Origin: JAIBJN01 sp963775625
GTDB lineage: Bacteria > Actinomycetota > Thermoleophilia > Gaiellales > Gaiellaceae
DNA: 64,000 nt
Direction: 5' to 3'
Assembly: GCA_963775625.1 (NCBI GenBank)
Contig: CAVZJM010000006.1
Span: 200,136 to 264,135, forward strand
Shown here: positions 34,077 to 45,148 of the stretch, piece by piece
Layout: every line of letters starts with the position of its first letter
How positions within the stretch are numbered: the first letter of the stretch is position 1
The notes under the pieces: model-generated
The model's input: only the letters and a program-made list of their open reading frames with translations
Database searches by the model: none
What the model was told of the DNA's origin: nothing
Translations under genes and position numbers: made by a program

Positions 34077-34837
34077 CGACCCGCGTGCTCGAGCAGCTCG
34101 CCGAACGACTCTCTGACGAGACCGTCGAACTCGGTGGGGAGCGACCCGTCAGGGGTGGCGAACTGGCGCAGATGAACGAAGAGGTACGACCACTCCTCGT
34201 AGCGGAGCGGGTCGCGCTGGGCCTCGTCGCGCGCGCGGCGCTCGAGATCCCAGAGATTCCACCGCCGTGGCTGCGCCGTCACCCGCGTGCGCAGGTCGAT
34301 GACGCCGGCCGTGGCAGTCGCCGGGCGGACAGGCCCTGCCGGCGTCTCCGCTCGGGGGGGCGCAGGCGCCGGTTCCGGGACCGGCCGCAGCGCCGGCCGC
34401 ACCGGCTCCGGCTCCGGTTCCGGTTCCGGCGGCGCAGGCTGCTCCGAGCGAGCTAGGGAAGGCTCGGGAGGAGGCTGGACCGGGAGCGGGAGATCCGGCG
34501 CCGGCTCGGCCGAAGCAGCTGGCTCCTCGGCCTCGACCGTGGGAGGCGGCCCGGGCACGGACTGCTCGACCGTCGGCTCCCGGCTCGGGGGCGCAAGCGG
34601 CGGTGGGACGAGAGGAAGTGCAGCTTCCCCGCCCGCGACCTCGACGGACTCGGCGCCGATGCGCAGCAGGTCCTGGCGCCACGAGAGCCACTCCACCGTC
34701 CACGCGACGATGAGGGCCGCGGCCATGACGAGGACCACGAGCAGCGGCCGGAGCTCTGCCAGCCAGAGGGCGAGCGCGACCGTCAGGAGGAAGCCCGCAA
34801 GCGCGAGGAGGCGAAAGATCGAGCGCCTGTCAGGCAC
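34073..34837 (-). CDS. Two-helix membrane protein with Pro/Glu-rich linker
   Basis: 254 aa. Two adjacent transmembrane helices (about residues 10-45) are followed by a long Pro/Glu/Ala-rich linker (about 70-170) with EPEPEPEPVRP-type repeats, and a small C-terminal helical domain (WNLWDLERRARDEAQRDPL). This looks like an envelope scaffold; I do not recognise a named family. It lies between a DivIVA-like coiled-coil protein and an RlpA-like wall protein, suggesting a cell-wall/division group. Confidence 0.65.
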   Translation of the reverse strand: MPDRRSIFRLLALAGFLLTVALALWLAELRPLLVVLVMAAALIVAWTVEWLSWRQDLLRIGAESVEVAGGEAALPLVPPPLAPPSREPTVEQSVPGPPPTVEAEEPAASAEPAPDLPLPVQPPPEPSLARSEQPAPPEPEPEPEPVRPALRPVPEPAPAPPRAETPAGPVRPATATAGVIDLRTRVTAQPRRWNLWDLERRARDEAQRDPLRYEEWSYLFVHLRQFATPDGSLPTEFDGLVRESFGELLEHAGR

Positions 34838-34858
34838 GCTCCGGCGCCGGCGCCCCGT

Positions 34859-35761
34859 CTACGACGGAGCCGGGCGCTCGTCCTCGCTAGGCCCCCCGTC
34901 ATCGGTGGAGTCCTCGGAGCCCTCCGCCTCCGGCGACGGCATCGGCTCGTCATGTGGCTCGAGCTCGGCGGGCTCGGCGTCGGGGACGCCCTCGGCCTCG
35001 CTGCGCGACCGCGCCCCGGATGGCTGCGACCCCCGTTGGGCGTCCACCGTGACCTCCGCCGCCCTGACGATGGCGTCCACCGCCTCGTGGATGGCAGCGT
35101 CGCCGTGCCCCGCTGCAGAGAGGAGCTGCTCGGCGCCCATGCGCGCGCGCTGGCCGACCAGCTCGGCCTGCGCCCGCGCCCAGTCGAGTGTCTGCTCGAC
35201 CTCGGAGCGGGCGGAGTTCGTGAGCTCCGTGGCCTGGTGCCTGGACTGCTCCGTGAGCCGGTTCCCGCGAGACTCGGCCTCGCGCAGCTCGGCGGTCGCG
35301 TCGCGGTTCGCCTTGGTGAGGATCTCACGGGACTCCTTGCGGGAAGCGCTCAGGATCTCCGTGCGCTGCCGCTCGGTCTCCTGGCGGATGCGCGCGATCT
35401 CGGCCTCCTGCTGCTGGAGCTCCATCTGCTTCTCGCGGATCTCCTGCTCGGCACGACCCACCTGCTTCACGGCAGCGTCCTGGGCGTCGCGCTCGATCGT
35501 GTCGGCAAACTCCGCCGCCGCACGGACGATGTGCAGCGCGTCCATGCGCACGGCGTGGCCGGACGGCTCCGTGATCGCGCTCTTGGGAGCCGCCTGGAGC
35601 ACGCGCAGGTTGGCCTGCAGCGACGTGAGGTGCCGCCGGAAGTTGTCGAAGGCCTCCTGCACTTTGGCGCGGTCGTAGCCGTCCGCCGCGCTCGGAAGGT
35701 CCTCGAGCCTCGGCAGGGGCGTGAGGCCCGCCTGGGCTCGACCCGGTTCTTGCGTGGACAT
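34859..35761 (-). CDS. DivIVA-like coiled-coil protein
   Basis: 300 aa. A structured N-terminus (residues 15-90, including YDRAKVQEAFDNFRRHL) is followed by a long heptad coiled coil (about 95-230; REKQMELQQQEAEIARIRQE) and an acidic disordered tail. There is no signal peptide. The architecture resembles DivIVA/Wag31-type polar or septal scaffolds, but sequence similarity is only general. Neighbouring wall genes fit that idea. Confidence 0.6.
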   Translation of the reverse strand: MSTQEPGRAQAGLTPLPRLEDLPSAADGYDRAKVQEAFDNFRRHLTSLQANLRVLQAAPKSAITEPSGHAVRMDALHIVRAAAEFADTIERDAQDAAVKQVGRAEQEIREKQMELQQQEAEIARIRQETERQRTEILSASRKESREILTKANRDATAELREAESRGNRLTEQSRHQATELTNSARSEVEQTLDWARAQAELVGQRARMGAEQLLSAAGHGDAAIHEAVDAIVRAAEVTVDAQRGSQPSGARSRSEAEGVPDAEPAELEPHDEPMPSPEAEGSEDSTDDGGPSEDERPAPS

Positions 35762-35856
35762 GTTCGCTACGCCTCCCCTCCGCGTTCTGACCGCGGGCTC
35801 GACACAAGTATGCCTTTCCTCATCGGCTGGAACGCAAGGGTTGCTTTAGAGAGCCT

Positions 35857-37596
35857 CTACTCCGGCTGTGCACGCAGCTGAATTCCAAGCTCTTCGAGCA
35901 GTTCCTCCTCGACCTCGGAGGGCGCCCCGCTCATGGGGTCGACACCGGCCTGGTTCTTCGGGAACGCGATCATGTCGCGGAGGTTCAGCTCCCGGCCGAG
36001 AGCCATCAGCATCCGCTCGATCCCGAACGCGATCCCGCCGTGCGGCGGCGCCCCCATCGCCAGCGCGTCGAGCAGGAAGCCGAACTTCCGGCGCTGCTCC
36101 TCCTCGCTCAGCTGCAGCGCGGCGAAGACCTGCGCCTGGAGCTCCTGCTCGTGGATCCGGAAGGAGCCGCCGCCGATCTCGATGCCGTTGACGACGAGGT
36201 CGTACGCCAGCGCCGTCGCGGCGCCGGGATCCGACGCGACGAGGGCCTCCGAACCGGGCGCGGGACGCGTGAAGGGGTGGTGCACCGCCTTCCAGCGCTC
36301 GAGCTCGTCGTCCCACTCGAACATCGGGAAGTCGGTGATCCAGACGAAGCGCCAGGCGTCCTCGTCGACCAGCCCGAGCTCGCGCCCCAGATGGAGCCGG
36401 AGCGCGCCGAGCACGCGGGCGGCGACGGTCGGCTCGTCCGCCGCGAAGAGAACGGTGGAGCCGGGCTCGGAACGGAAATGCGCCAGCTCGTCCTCACTGA
36501 GGAACTTGGCGATCGGCGACCGCACCTCGCCGTCGTCCGCGACGACGAGATACGCGAGCCCCTTCGCCCCCCACTCCTTGGCAAACGCCTCGAGCCGCTC
36601 CAGCTCCGCGCGTGAGAACGCCTGCGGCGCCCGGATGAGCCGGACGCAGTCCGCGCTTGCGAAGACCCCGAACCGGGATCCGCGAGTCAGCGGGGTCGCG
36701 TCCTCGATCTCGAGCCCGAAGCGCAGGTCCGGCTTGTCGCTCCCGTACCGCGCCCGGGCCTCCTCGTGGGTCATCCTGGGGAAGGGGGTCTCGACCTCGG
36801 CGCCGATGCCCTCGCGCCAGACCGCGGCGCACATCCGCTCCATGAGCGCGAAGAGGTACTCCTGGTCGGGGAAGGCCATCTCCACGTCGAGCTGGGTGAT
36901 CTCCTGGACGCGGTCGGCTCTCAGGTCTTCGTCCCGGAAGCAGATGGCGATCTGGTAGTAGCGGTCGAAGCCGCCGATCACGAGCAGCTGCTTGAGGATC
37001 TGCGGCGACTGCGGCAGCGCGAAGAATCGTCCGACCTGCAGCCGGCTCGGGACGACGAAGTCGCGGGCGCCCTCGGGCGTCGGCTTGAAGAGGATCGGCG
37101 TCTGGATGTCCAGGAAGCCGTCGGCTTCCATCTCGCGGCGGATGGTGGAGACCAGCCCGGCACGGAGTCGCAGGTTGTGCTGCATCCGCGGGCGCCGGAG
37201 GTCGAGCCAGCGATAGCGCAGGCGTAGCGTCTCGTCCACGCCCTCCTCGTCCAGCTGGAACGGCAGCGACGTCGAGCGGGAGAGGATCTCGAGGCGGTCG
37301 ACCTGGAGCTCGACCTCGCCCGTGGGCAGGTCCGGGTTGACGTTCTCGGGGGCGCGCCGGGCGACCTCGCCCTCGGCACGGAGGACGAACTCGTTCCGAA
37401 CCTGGTGCGCGGCCTCGGACGCCTCCGGCGCGCGCTCCGGGTTGATCACGAGCTGGCAGAGCCCGCTCGCGTCCCTGAGGTCGACGAAGACGAGCCCGCC
37501 GTGGTCCCGGCGCGTGTCGACCCAGCCGGCGAGGGCCAGGCGCCCGCCCACCTGCTCGAGCCCGACCTCGCCGCACATGAGGTCGCGCCACGTCAT
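35857..37596 (-). CDS. aspS: Aspartyl-tRNA synthetase, probably non-discriminating
   Basis: 579 aa, bacterial type with OB-fold anticodon domain, class II core (FRDEDLRADRVQEITQLD, GIAFGIERMLMAL) and GAD insertion. In VDTRRDHGGLVFVDLRD a His occupies the position where discriminating enzymes such as E. coli carry Leu. A His there is typical of enzymes that also charge tRNA-Asn, which would then need GatCAB (not in this window). The ATG overlaps the hisS stop by 4 bases. Confidence 0.96.
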   Translation of the reverse strand: MTWRDLMCGEVGLEQVGGRLALAGWVDTRRDHGGLVFVDLRDASGLCQLVINPERAPEASEAAHQVRNEFVLRAEGEVARRAPENVNPDLPTGEVELQVDRLEILSRSTSLPFQLDEEGVDETLRLRYRWLDLRRPRMQHNLRLRAGLVSTIRREMEADGFLDIQTPILFKPTPEGARDFVVPSRLQVGRFFALPQSPQILKQLLVIGGFDRYYQIAICFRDEDLRADRVQEITQLDVEMAFPDQEYLFALMERMCAAVWREGIGAEVETPFPRMTHEEARARYGSDKPDLRFGLEIEDATPLTRGSRFGVFASADCVRLIRAPQAFSRAELERLEAFAKEWGAKGLAYLVVADDGEVRSPIAKFLSEDELAHFRSEPGSTVLFAADEPTVAARVLGALRLHLGRELGLVDEDAWRFVWITDFPMFEWDDELERWKAVHHPFTRPAPGSEALVASDPGAATALAYDLVVNGIEIGGGSFRIHEQELQAQVFAALQLSEEEQRRKFGFLLDALAMGAPPHGGIAFGIERMLMALGRELNLRDMIAFPKNQAGVDPMSGAPSEVEEELLEELGIQLRAQPE

Positions 37597-38819
37597 CCCA
37601 GAAGCTCCAGCAGCTCCTCGAGCGAGCCGACCCGCACGTCCTCTCGGCCCGGCCGCCGCAGTACCTGGCCGTCGCCCTCCACGACCAGGGTCGCCCGCGC
37701 GCCGAGGCGGCCTGCCTGTGTCAGCTGACCCTTCAAGGACCGACCGGCGTACTCGGTGTCGGCGCGCAGGCCCCTCCTCCGGAGGTCCGCGAGCCACGGC
37801 AGGATCTCGGCTCGGCGGCCGACGTCGGCGAAGGCGATGAAAAGGTCGGCCCCGTCCGGCTCGGTCTCCGCCGAGCTCGACATGGTCATGCGCTCGACGC
37901 CGGCCGCCCAGCCGACGCCCGGAGTCGGGGCGCCGCCGATCTCCTCGATCAGGTAGTCGTACCGGCCGCCCGCGCAGATCGATGCCTGCGCGGCGTCGAG
38001 ACCCTCGTTCACGAACTCGAACACCGTCCGCGTGTAGTAGTCGAGCCCGCGGACGAGCGTCGGCGCGAGCTCGTAGCCGACCCCGTACCCGTTCAGGAAT
38101 CCCTGCACCTGCTCGAAGTGCTCGCGGCAGGCGGCGCAGAGCGAGTCGCCGATCGTCGGCGCCTCGGCGAGCACCCGGCGCACCGCGTCGTTTTTCGTGT
38201 CGAACACCCGCAGCGGGCTCACCTCCGCCCGTCGGAGCGTGTCCTCGTCGAGGTCGCCCCGGTGCTCCTCGAGGAACGCCCGCAGCCGCTCCACGTATGC
38301 GGGACGGCACTCGCGGTCGCCGATCGAGTTGAGCTCGAGACGAGTGTGCCGGACTCCCGCACGTCGCTCGATCTCGGTGAAGAGCTGGATCAGCTCGGCG
38401 TCAACGGCGGGGTCGTTGGAGCCCATGGCCTCGAAGTTGATCTGCCAAAACTCTCGGTAGCGCCCTTTTTGCGGCGTCGCGTAGCGGAACATCGGCCCGA
38501 TGCAGTAGGTCTTCACCGGTTGAGGCTCTCGGTGCAGGCCGTGCTCGAGGTAGGAGCGCGCAACCGCGGCCGTTGCCTCGGGCCGGAGCGTCAGCGACCG
38601 GCCGCTCCGGTCCTCGAACGTGTACATCTCCTTCTGGACGACGTCCGACCCCTGGCCAGAGGTACGCGCGAAGAGCTCCGTGTCCTCGAAGGTCGGGGTG
38701 ACGACAAGGCCGTAGCCGTAGTCGTCGGCCGTCGAGCGAGCCGCGTCGAGGACGGTCAGCCGCCGCTGCTGGTCCGCGGGCAGGACGTCGAGGGTGCCGC
38801 GCGGCGCCTGGATCGTCAC
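37593..38819 (-). CDS. hisS: Histidyl-tRNA synthetase
   Basis: 408 aa class II synthetase. Motif 2 region GPMFRYATPQKGRYREFWQ and the His-specific LVRGLDYYTRTVFEF near residue 260 are present. The C-terminal anticodon domain ends at residue 408. It is coupled to aspS downstream and to the metallo-beta-lactamase gene upstream through 4-base overlaps, so the three form one operon starting at the promoter near 39470. Confidence 0.97.
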   Translation of the reverse strand: MTIQAPRGTLDVLPADQQRRLTVLDAARSTADDYGYGLVVTPTFEDTELFARTSGQGSDVVQKEMYTFEDRSGRSLTLRPEATAAVARSYLEHGLHREPQPVKTYCIGPMFRYATPQKGRYREFWQINFEAMGSNDPAVDAELIQLFTEIERRAGVRHTRLELNSIGDRECRPAYVERLRAFLEEHRGDLDEDTLRRAEVSPLRVFDTKNDAVRRVLAEAPTIGDSLCAACREHFEQVQGFLNGYGVGYELAPTLVRGLDYYTRTVFEFVNEGLDAAQASICAGGRYDYLIEEIGGAPTPGVGWAAGVERMTMSSSAETEPDGADLFIAFADVGRRAEILPWLADLRRRGLRADTEYAGRSLKGQLTQAGRLGARATLVVEGDGQVLRRPGREDVRVGSLEELLELLG

Positions 38820-39463
38820 GGTGTCGCTGTCCGGAGCTCGGCCAGGAAGGGGTTCGTCGCCACCTCGCGCGCGAGCGTGGTCGCCGGGCCGTGGCCGGGG
38901 TAGACGATCGTCTCGGGCGGAAGGAGCTCCGCCAGCATCCGGATCGAGGCGAGGAGCGCGTCCCAGCTGGCCCCAGGCCGGTCGTAGCGGCCGACCGAGC
39001 CCGCGAAGAGAACGTCCCCGGAGAAGAGACAGCCGTCGGTCGCGAAGGCGAGGTGGCCGGCGGTGTGGCCGGGCACCCGCAGGGTCTGGAGCTCCAGCCC
39101 GCCGAGCTCGAGGAGCTCGTCGCCGTCCAGCGCGACCTCCGGGACGTGCGCCCGAATCGTGATGTCGATCCCCGGCGGCAGAGCGTCTTCGGGGCGCTCG
39201 AGGGACTCGCGCTCGGCGGCGGGCATGTACACCGGGGCCGCGGTCGCCTCGGCGAGCTCGGCCACGCCCGCGATGTGGTCGAGGTCGCCGTGGGTGACGA
39301 GGATCGCCGCGCAGCTGGCACCAGCAAGCGCCTTGGTGATCCTCGTTGATTCGCCCGGCCAGCCGGGATCGACGACGACCGCCTCGGCGGCGCCCGGCAA
39401 GCGGACGACGTAGCAGTTGGACTGGTAGGCGCCCAGCGGAAGCTGCTCGACGTCGAGGGCCAT
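38816..39463 (-). CDS. Metallo-beta-lactamase fold hydrolase (glyoxalase II-like)
   Basis: 215 aa. Metal-binding motifs: THGDLDHIAG (His-x-Asp-x-Asp-His; the second His of the usual THxHxDH is Asp), VPGHTAGHLAF, CLFSGDVLF and VYPGHGPAT. The Asp variant is widespread in this superfamily, so activity is still likely. The substrate is unknown; a thioester such as S-lactoyl thiols is the usual guess. It leads the hisS-aspS operon. Confidence 0.85.
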   Translation of the reverse strand: MALDVEQLPLGAYQSNCYVVRLPGAAEAVVVDPGWPGESTRITKALAGASCAAILVTHGDLDHIAGVAELAEATAAPVYMPAAERESLERPEDALPPGIDITIRAHVPEVALDGDELLELGGLELQTLRVPGHTAGHLAFATDGCLFSGDVLFAGSVGRYDRPGASWDALLASIRMLAELLPPETIVYPGHGPATTLAREVATNPFLAELRTATP

Positions 39464-39469
39464 CGGACG

Positions 39470-39475
39470 AGTCTA
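39470..39475 (-). promoter_or_regulatory. -10 box TAGACT for the hydrolase-hisS-aspS operon
   Basis: TAGACT on the minus strand ends 6 bases before the ATG at 39463. Confidence 0.6.
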
Positions 39476-39525
39476 CTGTCGTTCCCCGGGCCGCCCGGCG
39501 CCTGTCACGCCATTCCCTCGACCAC

Positions 39526-39531
39526 TAGACT
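39526..39531 (+). promoter_or_regulatory. -10 box TAGACT for the cupin gene
   Basis: TAGACT on the plus strand with 10 bases to the ATG at 39542. A CTGTCA stretch 18 bases upstream could serve as the -35. Confidence 0.55.
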
Positions 39532-39541
39532 GGGCGTCGTC

Positions 39542-39892
39542 ATGGAGACCTGGAGGCTCCCCGAGATCGAGACGCCGGGCGGGAGCCGCTCGCCGGTCGT
39601 CCTCCGGAGCGAAGACGAGGCCCGGGCCGTCCTCGTCGGGCTCGACCCGGGGCAGGAGCTCGGCGACCACCAGGTGAAGGAGCATGCCTGGATCGTCGTC
39701 GTCGACGGATCCGCGACCTTCCGTGCCGGAGACGACATCGTCGAGGCTCCCGCCGGGACGCTCGCGCGCTTCGAACCGGACGAGCGCCACTCCGTGCGGA
39801 CGGAGTCGGGCGCCAAGCTCCTGCTCCTCCTCGCCCCCTGGCCCGGACCGGGCCACTACCGGGGCCAGGAGAAGACCCAGGCGCTCGGGTAG
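39542..39892 (+). CDS. Small cupin-domain protein
   Basis: 116 aa, one cupin barrel. The first motif region is DPGQELGDHQVKEHAWIVVVDG and the second is PAGTLARFEPDERHSV, with His/Glu residues that could bind a metal. It is a single gene with its own promoter box, divergent from the hydrolase operon. The substrate is unknown; a stand-alone cupin of this size may act as sensor or small dioxygenase. Confidence 0.8.
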   Translation: METWRLPEIETPGGSRSPVVLRSEDEARAVLVGLDPGQELGDHQVKEHAWIVVVDGSATFRAGDDIVEAPAGTLARFEPDERHSVRTESGAKLLLLLAPWPGPGHYRGQEKTQALG

Positions 39893-39900
39893 CGCTGGGC

Positions 39901-40314
39901 CTAGCGGGCGCGCTTCGCGGCGCGCTCCTTCTCGAAGCGGCGCCAGAGCATGCGGTAGACGACGATGTCCACCACGTAGCTGAACGGCATGAAGAAGGCG
40001 AGGAGGAGCGCGACGTTCAGCACCACCCCGGGGACGGTGGGGTTCGGGCTCGTGAAGTAGATGAACACCGCAATCAGCGGGGCGAAGATGGCCGTGCGGC
40101 GAAGCACGCGCCGCAGGGACGGCTTCTGGATCGGCTTGCCGTTCCGGTCGAGCGGCCCCACGGGCTCCTTCGCGGGCTTCCCGTTCCTCGGCGCGGCGAT
40201 CTCGGCGGCCCGGGGGCTCTCGATCACCTCTTCGCCTTCGTCGGTCTCGAGCACGTACTCGTACTCGTGCCGCTGGAGCTTCTCCCGCCGCCGACGCTGC
40301 TTCCTGCTGGGCAC
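39901..40314 (-). CDS. Basic membrane protein, two helices
   Basis: 137 aa from the GTG at 40314 (an ATG at 40344 is also possible). A very basic N-terminus (SRKQRRRREKLQRHEY) is followed by a polar region and two hydrophobic helices (TAIFAPLIAVFIYF and NVALLLAFFMPFSYVVDIVVY), then a basic tail. I do not recognise a named family. It ends the minus-strand unit that begins with hutH and is convergent with the cupin gene. Confidence 0.65.
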   Translation of the reverse strand: MPSRKQRRRREKLQRHEYEYVLETDEGEEVIESPRAAEIAAPRNGKPAKEPVGPLDRNGKPIQKPSLRRVLRRTAIFAPLIAVFIYFTSPNPTVPGVVLNVALLLAFFMPFSYVVDIVVYRMLWRRFEKERAAKRAR

Positions 40315-40354
40315 TAGCGCGCCTCCAACCGATCGGGATCCCACCGGACGGCCA

Positions 40355-40603
40355 CTAGATCACCTCGATCAGGACGCCGATGAGGACGACCGCGCCGATC
40401 AGCGCCGCGGCCGCCAGGAAGGCGCCGGGATTCCAGACGAGGTCGTTGTCCTGCCGATAGCGCGACTTCCGGGGCGGCCCGTGGCCGTGGGCGTCGGCCG
40501 GCTCCGCCGTGCCCGAGCGCGGCCGGCCGGCCGTCAGGCTCAACGCGATCGCCACGCCGGCGAGGCCGGCGGCGACGAAGGCCAGCGGCATCCACCAGCT
40601 CAC
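40355..40603 (-). CDS. Small two-helix membrane protein, 82 aa
   Basis: 82 aa with helices at about residues 5-25 and 60-81 and a His/Arg-rich loop between them. It starts 4 bases after the hutI stop, so it is probably co-transcribed with the hut genes, but nothing in the sequence links it to histidine use. No family recognised. Confidence 0.6.
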   Translation of the reverse strand: MSWWMPLAFVAAGLAGVAIALSLTAGRPRSGTAEPADAHGHGPPRKSRYRQDNDLVWNPGAFLAAAALIGAVVLIGVLIEVI

Positions 40604-40607
40604 CGGC

Positions 40608-41828
40608 TCAGCGCTCCCATACGACTTCTCCCTCCTTGACCACGAGAGCCACGTGCTCTCCCCCCAGATGGTAGGCGAGGTAGCGCCAGTCGGAGGCGTC
40701 GAGCAGCACGAGGTCGGCGTCGTAGCCCGGTTCGACGCGGCCGATGCGATCGGCGCGACCGAGCACGTGCGCGGCGTTGACGGTGCAGGCCGCGAGCGCC
40801 TCCGCCGGCGCGAGCCCGAGCTGGGTGCACGCCAGGCTCATCACAACCGGGAGGCTCTCGCAGAATGCGCTCCCGGGGTTGAAGTCCGTCGCGAGGACGA
40901 CGATCGCCCCCGCGTCGACGAGAGCTCGAGCCGGCGGCATCGGCCGCCCCAGAGTCAGAGCCGCGACGGGCAGGAGCACCGCCGCGACGCCTGTTTCCGC
41001 CAGGGCTCGCACGCCGTCGGGCCCGGTCGCCTCCAGGTGGTCGACGCTCCGCGCGCCGAGCTCGACGGCGAGCTGGATGCCGCCCGCCTCGGTGAACTGG
41101 TCGGCGTGGAGCCGAAGCGCGAGACCGGCCTCTCGACATGCCGTGAGGTAGCGGCGCGCTTGCTCGGCGTCGAACGCTCCCTGCTCGAGGAACACGTCGG
41201 CCGCTTCGGACAGCTCGGCCGCGTCCGGCAGCACGTCGGCGAGAACGAAGTCGAGGTAGGCGTCGCCGTCCGGGAACTCCGGCGGGACGGCGTGAGCGCC
41301 CAGGTAGGTGGGCACGCCCCCTGCGCGTCCGATCGCGCGAAGCTGGGCAAGCTCGGTCTCGCGGTCGAGGCCGTAGCCCGACTTCGCCTCGAACGTGGTC
41401 GTGCCCTGGGCGAGCATCCACTCGCGATGCCGCTCGACCGCGTCCGTCAGCCCCGCCTCCGCGGCCGCGCGGGTGGCGCGAACCGTTGCCAGGATGCCTC
41501 CCCCGACCGCGTGGAGCTCCTCGTACGAGGCTCCTCGCGCGCGCAGCTCGAACTCGGCGACGCGGTCGCCGGCGAAGCAGGCGTGCGTGTGGCAGTCGAC
41601 GAGGCCGGGAACAGCCGCCCGCCCACGCCCGTCGATCTCGACGACCTCGGCAGGAAGGCCGCCAGAGTCGAGACCGGCCATCGCACCGACCGCGACGACC
41701 TTCGACCCCTCGCAGAGCACGTAGCCGTTCTCGATCACGCAGATCTCGCCCAACGCCGGTCCCCGCTTGGGCGCCGCGCCCTCAGGAGTGACGACCTGCG
41801 CGAGATCGCGGATCAGCAGGGCCGGCAT
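40608..41828 (-). CDS. hutI: Imidazolonepropionase
   Basis: Third step of histidine degradation, hydrolysing imidazolonepropionate to N-formimino-glutamate. 406 aa amidohydrolase: metal motif GLVDCHTHACFAGDR, GGGILATVRATR, substrate region KSGYGLDRETE, LHADQFTEAGG, and ATDFNPGSAF. The ATG at 41828 lies 10 bases after hutU; the longer frame upstream overlaps hutU and lacks homology. Confidence 0.96.
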   Translation of the reverse strand: MPALLIRDLAQVVTPEGAAPKRGPALGEICVIENGYVLCEGSKVVAVGAMAGLDSGGLPAEVVEIDGRGRAAVPGLVDCHTHACFAGDRVAEFELRARGASYEELHAVGGGILATVRATRAAAEAGLTDAVERHREWMLAQGTTTFEAKSGYGLDRETELAQLRAIGRAGGVPTYLGAHAVPPEFPDGDAYLDFVLADVLPDAAELSEAADVFLEQGAFDAEQARRYLTACREAGLALRLHADQFTEAGGIQLAVELGARSVDHLEATGPDGVRALAETGVAAVLLPVAALTLGRPMPPARALVDAGAIVVLATDFNPGSAFCESLPVVMSLACTQLGLAPAEALAACTVNAAHVLGRADRIGRVEPGYDADLVLLDASDWRYLAYHLGGEHVALVVKEGEVVWER

Positions 41829-41838
41829 GGACGATGCC

Positions 41839-43538
<1,700 letters not shown>

Positions 43539-43542
<4 letters not shown>

Positions 43543-45086
43543 AGGAGCGAACCGATCTCCTGCTCCACGGCCGCAACGAGCTCGCCTCGCCGCACCGCGT
43601 CGGCGAGCGCCTCGATGTCGCCCGAGAGCGGCCGGTCCTCGAGCACGGTCGGCGAGAGCGAGCGCACGAAGTCGTGAGCCGCGCGGACGCCCGCTCCGGG
43701 CTCGAGCGGGGCGAGGAACTCGATGCCCTGCGCGCCCGCGAGGAGCTCGATGGCCAGAGCCGCTTCCGCGTTCGCCAGCACCTGCAGGCACTTGAGGCCC
43801 GCCGCGTTCCCCATGGAGACGTGATCCTCCTGCCCCGCGCTCGTCGGGATGGAGTCGACGCTCGCCGGATGGCAGAGCACCTTGTTCTCGCTGACGAGCG
43901 CCGCCGCCACGTACTGCGGGATCATGAATCCCGAGTTGAGCCCGCCGTCGTGCGTGAGGAAGGCGGGCAGGCCGTCCGAGAGCGACGGGTTCGTGAGCCG
44001 CTCGACGCGGCGCTCGGAGATCGACGCCAGCTCGGCGAGCGCCATCGCCGTCGCATCCAGCGCGAAGGCAAGAGGCTGGCCGTGGAAGTTCCCGTTCGAG
44101 ACGAGCTCGTCGAGCTCCACGAAGACGAGCGGGTTGTCGGTGGCCGCGTTCAGCTCGACGGTGACCGTCGACTCGGCGTATGCCAGCAGGTCGCGGCTCG
44201 CACCGTGCACCTGCGGTGCGCACCGGAGCGAGTACGCGTCCTGAACCTTGTCGCACCACCGGTGCGCCTCCAGGATCGCCGAGCCCTCCAGCAGGCGATG
44301 GATGTTGGCCGCCGACGCACGCTGACCCTCCAGCGGGCGAAGCTCGTGGATCTCCGGCAGGAAGCTCGCGCGCGAGCCCTGCAGCGCCTCGAGCGAGAGG
44401 GCGCAGGCGACGTCGGCCGCCTGGGCAAGACGGCGTCCGCGCACCAGCGCCAGCGACCCCGCGGCCGCCATGAACTGCGTCCCGTTGATGAGCGAGAGGC
44501 CCTCCTTCGCCTTCAGCTCGGCCGGCTCCAGCCCGGCGCGGGCCAGCGCCTCGGCGCCCGGAAGCTCCTCACCGTCGATCGTCGCCACTCCCTCTCCGAC
44601 CAGGGGGAGCGCGAGGTGGGCCAGGGGCGCGAGGTCGCCGGACGCGCCGACGGAGCCGCGACTGGGGACGACCGGGGTCACGCCGCGGTTGAGGCACGCC
44701 AGGAGCAGGTCGACGGTCTCGGGCCGCGCGCCCGAGTATCCCTTGGCGAGCGTGTTCGCGCGCAGGAGCATCGCGGCCCGGACGATCTCCGGCGGATACG
44801 GGTCGCCGACACCGCACGCATGGCTCCTGAGCAGACGCAGCTGAAGCTCATCCGCGAGGTGGCTCGGAATGGTCTTCGAGACGAAGCGGCCGAAGCCGGT
44901 GTTGATCCCGTACGTGTGCTCGCCACCGCCGGATCCCGTGATCCGCTCGACGAGCTCGCGTGCGGCCCGCAGCTTCTCGCGCCCCTCCTCGGCGAGCTCG
45001 GCGTCGACTCCCTCGACCGCCACCGCCCAGACGTCCGCCAGCGTCAGATCGTCACCCGTGAGCGACACTGCGGTCTTGAGCGCCAT
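43539..45086 (-). CDS. hutH: Histidine ammonia-lyase
   Basis: First step of histidine degradation. 515 aa. The MIO prosthetic group forms from Ala-Ser-Gly in RGSVGASGDLAPLAHLAL near residue 150. Other sites are TYGINTGFG, the catalytic-Tyr loop, GNFHGQPLAFALDA and QEDHVSMGNAAG. First gene of hutHUI; a TAGACT box lies 7 bases before the ATG. No HutC-like repressor is visible nearby. Confidence 0.97.
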
Positions 45087-45093
45087 CGCGCCA

Positions 45094-45099
45094 AGTCTA
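45094..45099 (-). promoter_or_regulatory. -10 box TAGACT for hutHUI
   Basis: TAGACT on the minus strand with 7 bases to the hutH ATG. Confidence 0.6.
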
Positions 45100-45148
45100 G
45101 TGAGCGACGCTCGCCCGAGGCACTCCCCGCAGGTCGCGTCAGATCGGC

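Noticed and set aside
38816..39463. THGDLDH in the metallo-beta-lactamase as a broken active site.
   Set aside because: Asp at this place is a frequent variant in active members of the superfamily; the other ligands are intact.
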